Source of the DNA: Serripes groenlandicus
Lineage: Eukaryota > Mollusca > Bivalvia > Cardiida > Cardiidae
Length of the DNA stretch: 64,000 bases
Assembly: GCA_031761405.1 (NCBI GenBank)
Contig: JASEVX010000007.1
Coordinates: 61,949,062-62,013,061 of the forward strand
Direction of reading: 5' to 3'
The notes beneath the pieces were generated by a model that worked only from the letters and a program-made list of their open reading frames with translations, had not been told where the DNA came from and did not search any database. Position 1 is the first letter of the stretch; the number at the start of each line of letters is the position of its first letter. Of this stretch, positions 11,201 to 21,515 are shown piece by piece. A program made the translations under genes and the position numbers.

Positions 11201-14200
11201 ATAAATAACTAAATCATTTAAAACACAGCATTAAATTAACACTTCAGATTATATCAAATTTAACATTTGTCAATTTGATGTTCTTACAGCAGACAAATTT
11301 AGATATAACTAGAGCTATCACTGATTGTGACGAATACCCCCACACAGCACTTTGTCACAGGACAGGATTGGGAATTGAAATTTAAGGCTAGTGGAAATAG
11401 CCTTTATTCGGTAGAAAAATTGACAAAAACAAAAACACTGTTGGCATCGATACCTTTCACTTATAACACAAGAAGCTTCCTATAAAACTTAATTGAAAGC
11501 CTTCCAATGATTGCTGTTAAATAGTGGAACACAATTGTTGGAATACCTGTTGGTATATAAGCTTCCTATAAAATGTCATTGAATTCCGACACGAATTTTG
11601 GTATAACACTTTGTACAATAATCAAGGGTGACATAACTATGTAAACAAAACATCCAACAAGAATGCCACCAGGTTCTGCACACCTCCTCTTGGTATAGAT
11701 GCTTACTATAAACATTTAATTGAATTCCAACTGTAGTGCTTATGGACATGTTACCAGTATACTTTATAGATGCACATCACTGACCGTAACTGGAGATAAA
11801 CCGTCTCTTCCACCACATGAATTGGCAGTTCTAAACCGATTCCCTTAGAGTGCAGACTGACAAACAGTGACAGACAAGAAGAGAACAACACACATCCTGA
11901 CGGTCTTTTAAGACCAAACACACCACAGAGACAAGCCTGCACCAGGCAAGACAGACTTTTTACAACCATTGATTGCTGAGAAGTAGTGCTGACACGAATG
12001 TTGATTAATACACTATGTATAAGAATAAAGAGGCCATAACTCTGTCACAAAACAAGCAACTGAAAATCCATCAGGCTCTGCGCATCTCCTCCCGGTATAA
12101 AAGTGTACTACAAAATATCATTGAATTCCATCCAGTGATTGCTGAGAAACAACGCGGACAAATAAGCGGACCTACTGACCAACATATTGACTCCTATATA
12201 CAATCCCAAAATTTCGTTTGTCGGGGTATAACAACTGAATATAAACCTTGTTTACTTACTTGGGTTGGTAATGGTAGTTGGTCTGATGCTATGAGATGAC
12301 ATATGGCTGCCATCTTGTCGTGGTAATATATTTGAACGATAGATTGCAGAAGTTGGGGACTGTGGATTATTCTGGCGGTAAATTCTACTCGACCTCGATG
12401 GTTCTTCAACCTGCAATAAAGATGTAATAGAATACACAAATCAAGTTTGGGATAAAGAGAGTGAACACCATACCTGATATCACAGTGCCGTGCGCGTGCG
12501 CATTACGGTTTACATCCTTCAAATTACAAGAATAGAATTTTTATCGATTCAGACAATATATAAGCCTCGACTGGCGACTTGAATTAAATTGAATCTAAGG
12601 TATGGAATCATATAAAGTTACAATGAATGACAATTACTGGGGCTAGACTCATAGTTTTTTTGTCAGGATATGCAGTTAGATCTGTTTTGCTTATAGGCGG
12701 ACAAGACTGATGAGACCGTGACTAGCTCTCCGGAGTCTTCTCTGTTCGCAGACGCAACAAGGCCCTGATTGGACAGACGCGACTCATATATAACTTACCT
12801 GTCTGTTGACACGCTGCATGTATTGTCGACACCAGGTGGCAGCCTTTCCAAGGCTACAGGGCCCCACAACTGTTGAATCGTCTCGGGTATGTGGACCGTT
12901 TCACATTTGCCTATGTCCAAAAACAACAAAAGCTCGCCACGCGTGGGACGTGTAAAATCTCCTGTCACCTGAAGGACGTCTTCTCTGCCGATTTTCAGGT
13001 TCGTGTTCATTGACCCTGCTTCCGTTGTCTCCTCAATCCGTTGACAAATGTCAATGTAGTTTTCGCCGATCGCCGTTTTAGACGTACAGCACGGACAAAT
13101 TGTAGGAGCGTACGATGCGTAAACGGAAAATTTCAGTTTGTTCGCAACGTTTGTCCCAAACCCAAAACTGATGGGTTTATTAAATGTTAAAGTTGGTCTA
13201 TAGGGGGCTTTCAACGAGACAAGCGGTTTGACCGTTTTTCTGTCAGCGCTTCGCTCGACCTTAAGGCCAATTTTACCCCTTTGGATGTCTTTCAAGTGTA
13301 GTTGGTATGTCTGTAGAGTAACCAGAGTATTGCGTGTCGACACGGTATAAGCATCAATAAAAGACATTTGATAAAGGATGCCGTCGGGAGGCTGACCTCT
13401 GTACATAGCACCGTACTGGCTGAAATTTTCACTGAAATATTGCTTCCAGAAATGCTTTGTAGTAGCCTGTGAATTGTTCAGTTGGGACCCCTCACTTCTG
13501 TCGTTGACGCTGTCGTTATGGTCGAAAAGGTTTCCGATGAACCTCATCATATCTTTCTCGTATATCCTAGGATTGAGTTGATGACTGTGCCACATTACGT
13601 CGATATCATAACATGGTACAATGAACTTATCAGGCAACTGTTGCTTCATATAAATGAACTTCTGGTACCTCACTAAACACAACTCCAAGTATTTTGTATC
13701 ACTGTAATGGGGTAGTGACACTTGATAGAAGAAGACATTCTGTCTCATTGCTGAGCTTACTACATCGTATGTGAGAGAAGACTGAAAGTTGACGAATTCT
13801 TTGGGATATGATGGATTATCTAGATTCACTTCAAACGGTATGTTTGGGTACTTCTGGCTCCAACGCTCCTTCGATTTCTGAAGTGATGATTTGAATTCTT
13901 TCCGCCCTCTAATTGTGTGATTTATTAGTTCTCCAACCAGTGTTTGGCAATCACGAGAATATTTCCTCGGCGATAGCATATGACAGTGCCAGATCCATTC
14001 GATATCCATTGGCGCCGACAGACATTCATCCTTGGAATCGTGTGCGAGTGGTAACCAAAGCTTTTCGTATCTGTATAGGGCAAACTTTAAAAATTCTTTG
14101 TCTTTCAGTTGTCGAACGCCATTTACTTGCTGTAAGAAGTCTATTTGGTTCAAGCACTGTTGCTTCAGATCGATTTTAAATGGATAGTCCTTTGGCCGGA

Positions 14201-14213
14201 ATGGTTCACCCAT
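7628..14213 (-). CDS. Glycine-rich domain-containing protein (GRDP/DUF1399-like), four coding exons
   Basis: The only complete-looking gene in the window. Four minus-strand coding segments (14213-12799, 12410-12260, 10600-10462, 8295-7628) are joined by GT-AG introns whose phases agree (2, 0, 1), giving 790 codons plus TAA. Residues 1-280 carry two copies of the family signature: WHCHMLSP with W75, H76, H78, P82, preceded by MDIEW, and WHSHQLNP with W208, H209, H211, P215, preceded by YDIDV. A conserved middle region follows, then a Gly-Pro-rich linker (RRGVPGVAG), a CAMCGGG motif and a C-terminal tail of Gly/Cys repeats. The family is known from plants, fungi and molluscs; plant members are linked to stress and development, and the molecular activity is unclear. 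No signal peptide or membrane segment is seen. I chose the ATG at 14213 because an intron acceptor (TTTGTGTTTGCAG) lies 10 bp upstream, so a 5' non-coding exon must lie further up; I did not find it. Confidence 0.88.
8395..8496. mobile_element. Partial CTGCAGCAGACGAC fold-back element (intron 3)
   Basis: Contains GAAAACATGGCAAAAGGAGA, then TTTGCAACATTGTATTCAAA, AGTCAGCTGCTGCAGATAC and a terminal GAGGGAAAGGGTTTAA. Only the hairpin side and right terminus remain. It lies inside intron 3 of the GRDP-like gene. Confidence 0.65.
8805..8890. mobile_element. Partial CTGCAGCAGACGAC fold-back element (intron 3)
   Basis: Right half only: GGCAATTTCTCCTTTTGCCA CAATGTTTTCAA, then TTTTCAAAGTCGTCTGCAGC and GTGTGTGGGAAAGGATTAA. 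Confidence 0.65.
9113..10455. repeat. 40-bp minisatellite in intron 3 of the GRDP-like gene
   Basis: About 33 units of 40 bp, consensus CTTATCTATGCCTCTGAATT followed by AACTAACCCGCTACACCCTC. A 240-bp (six-unit) block near 10079 recurs near 10319. On the minus strand the unit reads GTGTAGCGGGTTAGTTAATT, which resembles the exon 3 donor (GAGTAGCGG then gtaagtttag). Three units have an exact GTAAGT after TAG or TTG (near 9940, 10140 and 10380). The array abuts the donor at 10461. Confidence 0.95.
10462..10600 (-). CDS. GRDP-like gene, coding exon 3
   Basis: 139 bp, entered after TTTTTCTCATTAAG and left at GGAGTAGCGG followed by gtaagt. It encodes VPNAIPTLNPREGERAVLIK and RQGDWGIVLGKWTGMRRGVP. 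The Gly at the junction is completed by exon 4. The donor lies at the edge of the 40-bp minisatellite that fills part of intron 3, and the minisatellite units resemble this exon-intron junction. Confidence 0.85.
10601..12259 (-). other. Intron 2 of the GRDP-like gene
   Basis: Bounded by a gtaagtaa donor and a CTCATTAAG acceptor. It holds a fold-back remnant near 11040-11100 (GTCTGCATGTGGGAAAGGGT) and diffuse copies of a degenerate unit ending GGTATATAAGCTTCCTATAA AATGTCATTGAATTCC, near 11450, 11545, 11690 and 12085. Small open frames inside are not supported. Confidence 0.75.
12260..12410 (-). CDS. GRDP-like gene, coding exon 2
   Basis: 151 bp, entered after TTTATTGCAG and left at CCAACCCAA followed by gtaagtaa. 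In the frame required by exon 1 it encodes EFTARIIHSPQLLQSIV and YYHDKMAAICHLIASDQLPL, a conserved-looking hydrophobic block. A second frame is also open, but only this one is phase-compatible with both neighbours. Confidence 0.85.
12799..14213 (-). CDS. GRDP-like gene, coding exon 1
   Basis: 1415 bp, 471 full codons plus two bases. The acceptor is at 14224-14227 (minus CTGC reversed to GCAG) and the exon starts at 14223 with 10 bp of 5' leader before ATGGGTGAACC. The exon ends GACAG followed by gtaagt (donor at 12798), phase 2. It encodes both W-H-x-H signature motifs and the block with CPCC (KFSVYASYAPTICPCC). An upstream in-frame extension adds 16 hydrophobic residues but would read through the acceptor, so I reject it. 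Confidence 0.9.
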
Positions 14214-14227
14214 GGCTACGAATCTGC

Positions 14228-14952
14228 AAACACAAAATATGTAGGTTTCACCTTTCAACAATTAATACTTTTATTGTTATACACGACTTTTCAAACACCT
14301 ACTTTAAACAACTTTAAAAAGTATTGTGTACAAATGCTCAAAATGTGCCATGTTTAAAGGCTTTTCACCCTGACCGCCATGAGCAGGTCTCAAATCCTGC
14401 ACGTAAACTTCACGTATGAGTTTCAATCTAGTTGCAGCTCAAGTGGCGTGCTGACTTTGAATAAATTATTGAAATAAAACGGGTACAAGTACAACATTTC
14501 CACATATGGTATTTTGAAAAACAAAATGGAAACCCGGAAGCAATTGAGAAATACACAATTTTGAACATGACGAAAACAAAGTCTTTTTCTAAACATTAAT
14601 GGGAAAAGTATTCATAGTTTTCAACTCTTTATTTAAAGGATTTAAAAAAAAGAAAAAGAAAAATAGCTTGTGAATCTTGATTCGATAATTGAATTTCAAC
14701 TTTTTATAACTGAGATAGGCATTACGAAATGTCCAATATCAAATATAAATTGTATCAATCGTATCGCTTCTGCTTAACCGTGTTTTCTCGGATTGCGTTC
14801 ACAAAGTAGTATGGGCCCTATCGTAACTAGCCGGCTAAATGAATTAAATTGAGTACTGAGTATCCATAAATGAAGTTCAAAAAAGAAAATGATGGGTATT
14901 CCCCTATGGTTTACTGAATGTGTCCCCACGTTACATGTTCCGCACTGATAAA
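14228..14952. other. Upstream of GRDP-like exon 1, no feature recognised
   Basis: AT-rich, non-repetitive as far as I can see. It should contain intron sequence leading to an upstream non-coding exon of the GRDP-like gene, but I could not locate a convincing 5' exon or promoter. Confidence 0.4.
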
Positions 14953-15166
14953 CCTTTCCCGACGAAAATTGACGCATCTGCAGCAGACGACATTTCAAAA
15001 CAGTAAGGCTTTAAGGAGAAAATGTTAACAATGAGCAATTTCTGCTTTAGTCACACTGCTTTCACCTCTATTCAATAATTCACTTTTTATTTACAGATAT
15101 TTTCGATATTTTTGCCTCTATCTTTTCAAAGTCGTCTGCTGCAGATTAGTTGTATGTGGGAAATGG
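14953..15166 (+). mobile_element. CTGCAGCAGACGAC fold-back element, full-length copy
   Basis: Starts CCTTTCCCGACGAAAATTGA, has GCATCTGCAGCAGACGACAT, a weak internal hairpin around AACAATGAGCAATTTCTGC, and ends GTCGTCTGCTGCAGATTAGT then TGTGGGAAATGG. 214 bp. Confidence 0.8.
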
Positions 15167-15508
15167 TTGAGCCAAAAACAAGTACAGTAGTTTATGTTTA
15201 TACAGCGACATATAATGATATGGAGCTGCACATTAACATTTTTTTCCTCATAAAATGTGATTTCATTTGATGCGAGTTGAACAGCGAAATTAGTCTTTTT
15301 GTAAATGCGGGCATTGAGGACCAAGATGAGATAACGCATTTGCACTGTCTCGTCAGAACCTTCACCGTCCGCCTATGTCAAGGGTAATATCATTCTAGTA
15401 GATAAGACTTCTGTCAAAAAACTGGAAACATAGCCCCGCCAGCCTAAGTACCTATTGGATGCTCTAACAGAGATACATCAAAACACCATTCGGCTTACGC
15501 GACTCTTT

Positions 15509-15760
15509 TGAGCCGTCCCAAGCGAAAACCAACATTATGGACTCTGCGTAAAGTATCGACCCGGATCAGCCTAAGCATGCCGCGCAGGCTAACCCGTATA
15601 GACACTTTTGGCCTCCTGTGAATTTAATGTTTCAGGAATCATTACTCTATACCTCTATCCCTATGAGAAGTAATGTGTCGGCCCGGATCAATCTACGCAT
15701 TGATCAGGATCGATACATTACCCAGAGGCCATAATGTTGGTTTTCTCGCGGGATGGCTCA
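15509..15760. mobile_element. Fold-back element with 55-60 bp inverted arms (GAAAACCAACATTATGG family)
   Basis: Left arm TGAGCCGTCCCAAGCGAAAA CCAACATTATGGACTCTGCG; right arm ends ...AATGTTGGTTTTCTCGCGGG ATGGCTCA, its reverse complement with a few mismatches. Inner hairpins GATCAGCC..GGCTAACC and GATCAATC..GATCAGG lie inside. I know very similar inverted-arm elements from bivalve genomes. Related fragments occur near 22960 and 44275. Confidence 0.8.
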
Positions 15761-15961
15761 TTTCTAGAATATGTGTGATGAATGGTTTTGGCAAGAAGAA
15801 AAGTGTGAACGACGGTATTCGACAGTCCTATGTAATATGTATCTATTTGTATATGTAGTAGCGATGCTCCAGAAAAACCAACCCTAACATAGTTTTTACA
15901 CGAGTGGAAAAAAGACCTGCTTGCGCCTTCAATCGCTAATTGGCGAACGTGTGGAACGTGC

Positions 15962-16560
15962 GTGGATGTGCTGGTTGACGTGGATCTTCAATGCTCTAAT
16001 TTACGAAGATCTCACCTTGCACAATTTAGATTTGGCATATTACCAATAAAAATAGAAACCGGGAGATTTACAAGGCTTAACATATCGGAAAGGGTCTGTC
16101 AAATTTGTAATAATGGTTCAATTGAAGACGAGATCCAATTTCTTTTGACGTGTCCTGCCTATGACGATCTGAGAGGATCGCTCATCAGCAGGGCACAACA
16201 AAAGAACCCATCATTCAACACACTTTATAACCTAGACAAGTTTAAATTTTGTGTTTTCGAATTATATAATCAAGTTGCCAAATTTCTTGTCGGATCAATG
16301 AAAAAAAAACACGTGGTTTTCTATATAAATGAATAATTCTTATGCATGTAAATTATAATCTTTGATATTCCTTTAATTTGTTTCTTTCTTCTTTCTTTTT
16401 CTTTCTTCTCTTGTTATCTCTGTTTTACCTTGTCTGTAAATATTGTTTATCAAAAGTGACTTATAGGCTTATAGGGTGTTTATATTGTTTGATGTTTGTG
16501 TTTGTAAAATATGTACACATGTCACTATAATAAAATATTACTTACTAACTTACCTACTTA
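15962..16560 (+). pseudogene. Non-LTR retrotransposon (LINE) 3' fragment: C-terminal zinc-knuckle region and 3' end
   Basis: The open frame 15962-16336 encodes a C-terminal piece of a LINE ORF2: LAQFRFGILPIKIETGR, then a C-x2-C (VCQICNN), EDEIQFLLTCPAYDDLR with the usual E-D and C spacing, and a basic tail. The reverse transcriptase and endonuclease are absent. The 3' region has AATAAAATATT near 16530 followed by a short TTAC-repeat tail, typical of elements of this type. A 5'-truncated insertion. Confidence 0.8.
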
Positions 16561-16689
16561 TTGTACAGACGTGAAACCATCGTTTTATATACGCCGTTTT
16601 CAAAATTAAACCATTTATATCGCGGCGACAGTTCACATACAATCATGATCCCTGGGCAAACAAACAAACACTAGGCTTGGAAATGTGCC

Positions 16690-17400
16690 TTGCCCAAGAG
16701 GCACTCAAACGCTCCCCAACGCCTAATCAGCCGGCCACGGCGGATTCCTTATAAACATATACGGTAAGCCTGAATGTGATTACCTGGACACATTGGAGAC
16801 TTGTTTTTTACACAGACGCGAAACCATTAAGGATTAAGGAGAACTTGTTCATCTAGAGGAATATCTTGTATTTCCTCCCACACTGGGTTTATGATACCGC
16901 CTGTTGTAGACACGCCAATCGTCGGCTATATAAAGGCAAGGGTTAACCCATTCCCACAGACAGACGTTCTCTGACGCCTCCGCTGCAGACGATTTTTGAA
17001 AACATTATGGCAATAGGAGAAATTGCTCGAGATGATCAATATCTTCCTTTTTCACATTCAACAATATTACAATCATATATACAGAGTGTCCATTTTGTTT
17101 TGCCTATCTGTCTGCATAGTCGTCTGCTGCAGATTTGTTGTGAGTCGGAAAGGGTCAAATAACAAACGTCTGGCATGAATACATCATGTAAACAAGTCTC
17201 TATGTAATTTATTCTATCTTATATTGCTCTTGCCTTTTGAATGCAGACGTAGTTCATGCATCTGCAACCGACTACCTTTGAAACATGTAAGAACACAGAT
17301 AAATTGAACATTATCATGACCAAGAAACGGATCCGAGAGTGACACATATCGTCGTTCTAAGAAAATGACCATTACTAGAACATAATCACGGGATCACGGT
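16690..17400. repeat. About 700-bp dispersed repeat, first copy
   Basis: Matches 35165-35860 over its whole length: GGCACTCAAACGCTCCCCAA, GCGGATTCCTTATAAAC, GGATTAAGGAGAACTTGTTC, the embedded fold-back element, and GAAACGGATCCGAGAGTGAC near 17320. The fold-back element occupies the same place in both copies, so it was in place before the larger sequence was copied. Confidence 0.8.
16947..17154 (+). mobile_element. CTGCAGCAGACGAC fold-back element within the 700-bp repeat
   Basis: CCCATTCCCACAGACAGACG at the left end, preceded by TTAA; GCTGCAGACGATTTTTGAAA, GGCAATAGGAGAAATTGCTC; right end GTCGTCTGCTGCAGATTTGT then GGAAAGGG. 208 bp. Confidence 0.8.
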
Positions 17401-18295
17401 TTTAATCCTTTCCCACAAACAGAACATTTCTGACGCCTTTGCAGCAGACGACTATTGAAAACAATGTGACGAAAGACCAAATTATCAAAACGAGTAATTC
17501 CATGAATAAGTCTGCTTTAGTTATGTTTTGTGCGAAAAATAATCAATAGCATTGATCAGAATAATTTAATGTCGTGTAAATTATTAATATGAATAGTCAC
17601 TTGAGCGACCCAGGACATTATAGAAAAAAACCATCTGTTGGGGTTGCAAATATTAGAAGTAGACATATATGCAAACGAAATAGATTCAAAATTTTCATTT
17701 ACATCCTAAGCGCGCATAATTAATATTTGTGAACACCGCAATATATATTGGCAATGTGTCCTTGCACTTTTTTAAAATAAAAAATATGATAACGAGATTA
17801 GAAACCCAACTTTTAACTCATTCTAAACTGTATTCACAAAGCTTTACAAATTTTAATATACATTATTAACAGTAAATGCTAAATGGGAGAACAAATCCTT
17901 TTGCAAAGCATTTTTGGAAACAGAGAGTTTTCATCATGTAAGTTATTATTTGAATTATCTCGGGTACGATAACAAATAAGTATTATGAGATAGTCCATTT
18001 CAAAAGGTAAACGTTGGATTTTGAGAAGAGTGTAAATCCAGATCAGCCTGTGTATTCACACAGTCAGACTAAAATATACTCTGTTAAAATATAATTACAC
18101 AAGCGTGTTAGAAGTTTCTGTCAAAGTGTACGGATTCTGATAAGACAGAGCCGATGTAAAGTTGATCTTAATCCAAACTGTTCAGAATGTCAACGTGTAC
18201 GTTTTACCCGGAAAACAAGTTGAAGTATTATGTGATCAAAGTAGAGTTATAGCTCTATAGTTTACAAATACATGGCATGTGAAGTCTCAATATTT

Positions 18296-20640
18296 AACGT
18301 TACATGTCCTAAGACCTTAACAGTTAGCTGTCTTACTAATTGTATTTATATACAAATACGTGAAAAGTGAATTCATAATATAAAATGTAGCGTGTCCTTA
18401 ACAGTTAGCTGCCTTTCCAATTGTATATATACTGACAAGGGGCAGGTAACTGGATTGCTCGCCAAATGGCATTAATGCCGAGCGCAAGGGTAAACAACGC
18501 CAAACAACAACAACAAGTTACTGGATTAGAATCGGGAAATGATAAAACATAATTAAGGTTAAAGTGAAGTCAGTCAGATTGGCTAACCGGGCAGACAATT
18601 TTGTCAACTGAACATATGAGTCTGAAGTTATCTCCCATTGGACAAAAATGAAATTGTGTGTAAGTTAAAAGTGTTGTTTATTAAGTTGGATAACCTGTGA
18701 CTGATTTATAATCAAAATAGTGTTTGCTTTTAGCTATGTTGACAATTTAAGATCATGCTGCATTTCCTGAAATTAAAAATAAAATTCAGTGCAAGAACAA
18801 AAAAACTAATATATATACAAAAACAAAACAACAAAGGGAGGCGAAATATTTTAACACAAAGAAAGTCTGCCCACTGAGGATGGGGCAGATGATTGGCACA
18901 TCTGAGCCAACTGACCCAGCATCTTGTTTTAACCTGTTATCTAGACAAAGACAGAGCGCAGTAATTGGCCTCACTGATCAAATTACACAACCCGTCCACG
19001 TGTTCAATCCTGTGACCGGAAGGTCGCCCAGAACAACCGACTCTACCCCACTTAGGTAACCGCTTGTCAACAATACCATAAATATTTTTATGTAGACATA
19101 AAATACTGTTATATTCATTGTTTTCATATAACACATTACCATATATACTGACAACGGGCAGGTAACCGGACTAGTATTGGAAAATGATAAAACAGAACAA
19201 ATATTGATGTTGGAATTTGGCATTTAAGGATTTAAATGACTTACCTTTAATTAAATTCAAAAATAAAATATCAATATGAAAACATTTTTTCATAACTGGG
19301 CGAAACAACTGCCACAGTGAAATGTGTCCTTAACAGTTGGCTACCTTTCCAAATTGTATGTATTTACAAATCATACGTGAAAAGTGAAGTCGCAATATAC
19401 AATGTAACATGTCCTTTACAGTTAGCTGCTTTCCAATTGTATAAATTTGAAAATACAAATGTACGTGAAAAGTGAAGTCGCAATATACAATGTAAATTGT
19501 AGTTAACAGTTAGCTGCCTTTGCGATTGTATTTATTTACAAATACGTCAAACGTGAAATTATAATAAAAATACGAATATGAAAACCTGTTTCCATATCTT
19601 GGCGAAACAACTGCCGAAGAAAGGTTAATGAAAAGCATTTATAGTAAAAAAAAAACACATTAATATATATACAAAAATCACATAATTCCTTCTCGAAATA
19701 TTTTAACACAGAAAAAGTCTGCCCACTGAGGATGGGGGCAGATGATTGACTCATATGAGCCACCTGACCCAGTATCTATTGTTAACCTGTTATCAAGACA
19801 AAGATAGAGCACAGTAATTTGCTGTCACTCGTCACATTACATAACCCGTCCGCTTGTTCAATCACGTGACCGGAAGATCGACCAGAACAACCGACTCTAC
19901 CCCATTTAGTTAGGAGTGAACAGATCAAGGCTTGTCAACAATACCATGAATACCTTTATGTAGACATAAAATACTGTTATATTCCATTGTTTTCATATAT
20001 AAATACATTACCATATATACTGACAAGGAGAGGTAACCGGACTAGTATGTGAAAATAATAAAACAGAAAAAAATATTGAGGCTGGAATTGGGCATTTAAG
20101 GATTTAAATGCATCTAAGGATTTAAATGCCTAAACTTTAATTAAATTCATCAATATGAATTTTCTTTCCATAACTTGGCGAAACAATCGCCACAGTGAAA
20201 CGTGTCCTTAACAGTTAGATACCTTTCCAATTGTATTTATTTACAAATTAAACGTGAGAAGAGAAGTTGCAATATACAATGTAACATGTCCTATACAGTT
20301 AGCTGCTTTCCAATTGTATATATTTGAAAAAACGTGAAAAGAGAAGCCGCAATATAAAATGTAACTTGTCCTTAACAGTTTGCTTCCTTTCCGATTGTAT
20401 TTATTTACAAATATGTGAAACGTGAAATCAAAATATAAAATGTAACATTTCCTTAACAGTTAGCTGCCTTTCCGATTGTACATATTTACAATTACGTTAA
20501 TATAAAATGCAACATGTCCCAAACAGTAAGCTGTCTTTTAAATTTTATTTATTTACAAATATGTGAAAAGTGAAGTCACAATATGTAATGTAACATATAG
20601 CTGCCTTTCCAAATGCATACATTTTTTATTTCATAGTTTA
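18296..20640. repeat. Tandem 850-bp duplication flanked by an 80-bp repeat array
   Basis: An approximately 80-bp unit (CCTTAACAGTTAGCTGCCTT, TCCAATTGTATTTATTTACA, AATACGTGAAAAGTGAAGTC) occurs near 18296-18430, 19320-19560 and 20200-20620. Between the blocks a larger segment occurs twice, offset about 853 bp: GTCTGCCCACTGAGGATGG at 18865 and 19718, CCCAGAACAACCGACTCTAC-like segments, and GGATTTAAATG tails. The second copy has a small insertion near 19915. Short open frames at equivalent places in both copies are not supported as genes. Confidence 0.85.
18570..18795. repeat. About 220-bp dispersed repeat, copy 1
   Basis: Shares AGACAATTTTGTC, CCCATTGGACAA, GTTTGCTTTT and AAATTCAGTGC in order with 24720-24972. 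The last 70 bp of the window (63928-64000) begin a third copy. Confidence 0.65.
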
Positions 20641-21284
20641 GCAACGGGGGAAGTCTTACCTTAGCTTATCCAACAATTAATTGAAAAAAGGTAAATGTTC
20701 TGAATTACTCTTTACGCATCTTATAACATACACTTTTATAAACTTTGCTAAACTTCCTTTTCATTGGATAAACAAACAAAGAACAAACATGTTATATTAA
20801 CTCTAATATTAAAAATAATTTTTAAAAGAAAAAACATAAAGCAGTTATAACTTACCAAAGTTTTGTAGTTCACATATACACACGTCAATCCTTCTAATTC
20901 ACGTCACTTTTTTTCCACTTTGATATTTTAGATATGGCATAACTGTGTTGAAGTCAAAAGCGGAATGCCGGGCCCGAACAACTATGCAAACTTGAAAAAC
21001 AACAATCACGTGATATGGCGCATAGATACCGCTGTATAGTAAGTAACAACATGCGGTTATTAACTTATAAGGCAATGAGAACATATGCAAATATGCAGCG
21101 CTATAACCCGATATAGTATGTAAAGGTCGGCTGCTCTGAAAAGTTCTGAATACTTTCCTATCTTTCTAGCCCCATTACACCAGACAAATTTCCTTCTACT
21201 GCCCTGCGTTCAGTTGACAAAACCTAAACGCTTAAAGTGACAACTAAATATTTCCCGGCGAAACGTACTCTGTTCTTAAACAAA
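20641..21284. other. No feature recognised
   Basis: AT-rich sequence without repeats or coding signals that I can support. Confidence 0.4.
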
Positions 21285-21515
21285 ATTACTGACAAAGCCT
21301 TGATTTCCACGGAAAACTACTGATACAATCTGGGTTTCTTACGGATGATTACTTATACAATCTGGGGTTTACGGATTATTACTGATACAGACTAAACACG
21401 GAAAATTTCTGATACAGATCGGGTATTGTTCAATACAAATTCCTAACAAAGATCGAGTTTTCAAGAAAAATTCCTGACACAGACTCGGTTTTACGAAATA
21501 CTACTGATTCAGTTT
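21285..21515. repeat. Degenerate ~38-bp tandem repeat
   Basis: About six diverged units containing ACTGATACAATCTGGGTTT, TACGGA(A)AATT and CTGATACAGA words. Strongly diverged, so old. Confidence 0.6.

Noticed and set aside
12252..12437. Second open frame of exon 2 (serine-rich)
   Set aside because: Only the frame entered in phase 2 from exon 1 and left in phase 0 joins to exon 3; the serine-rich frame does not.
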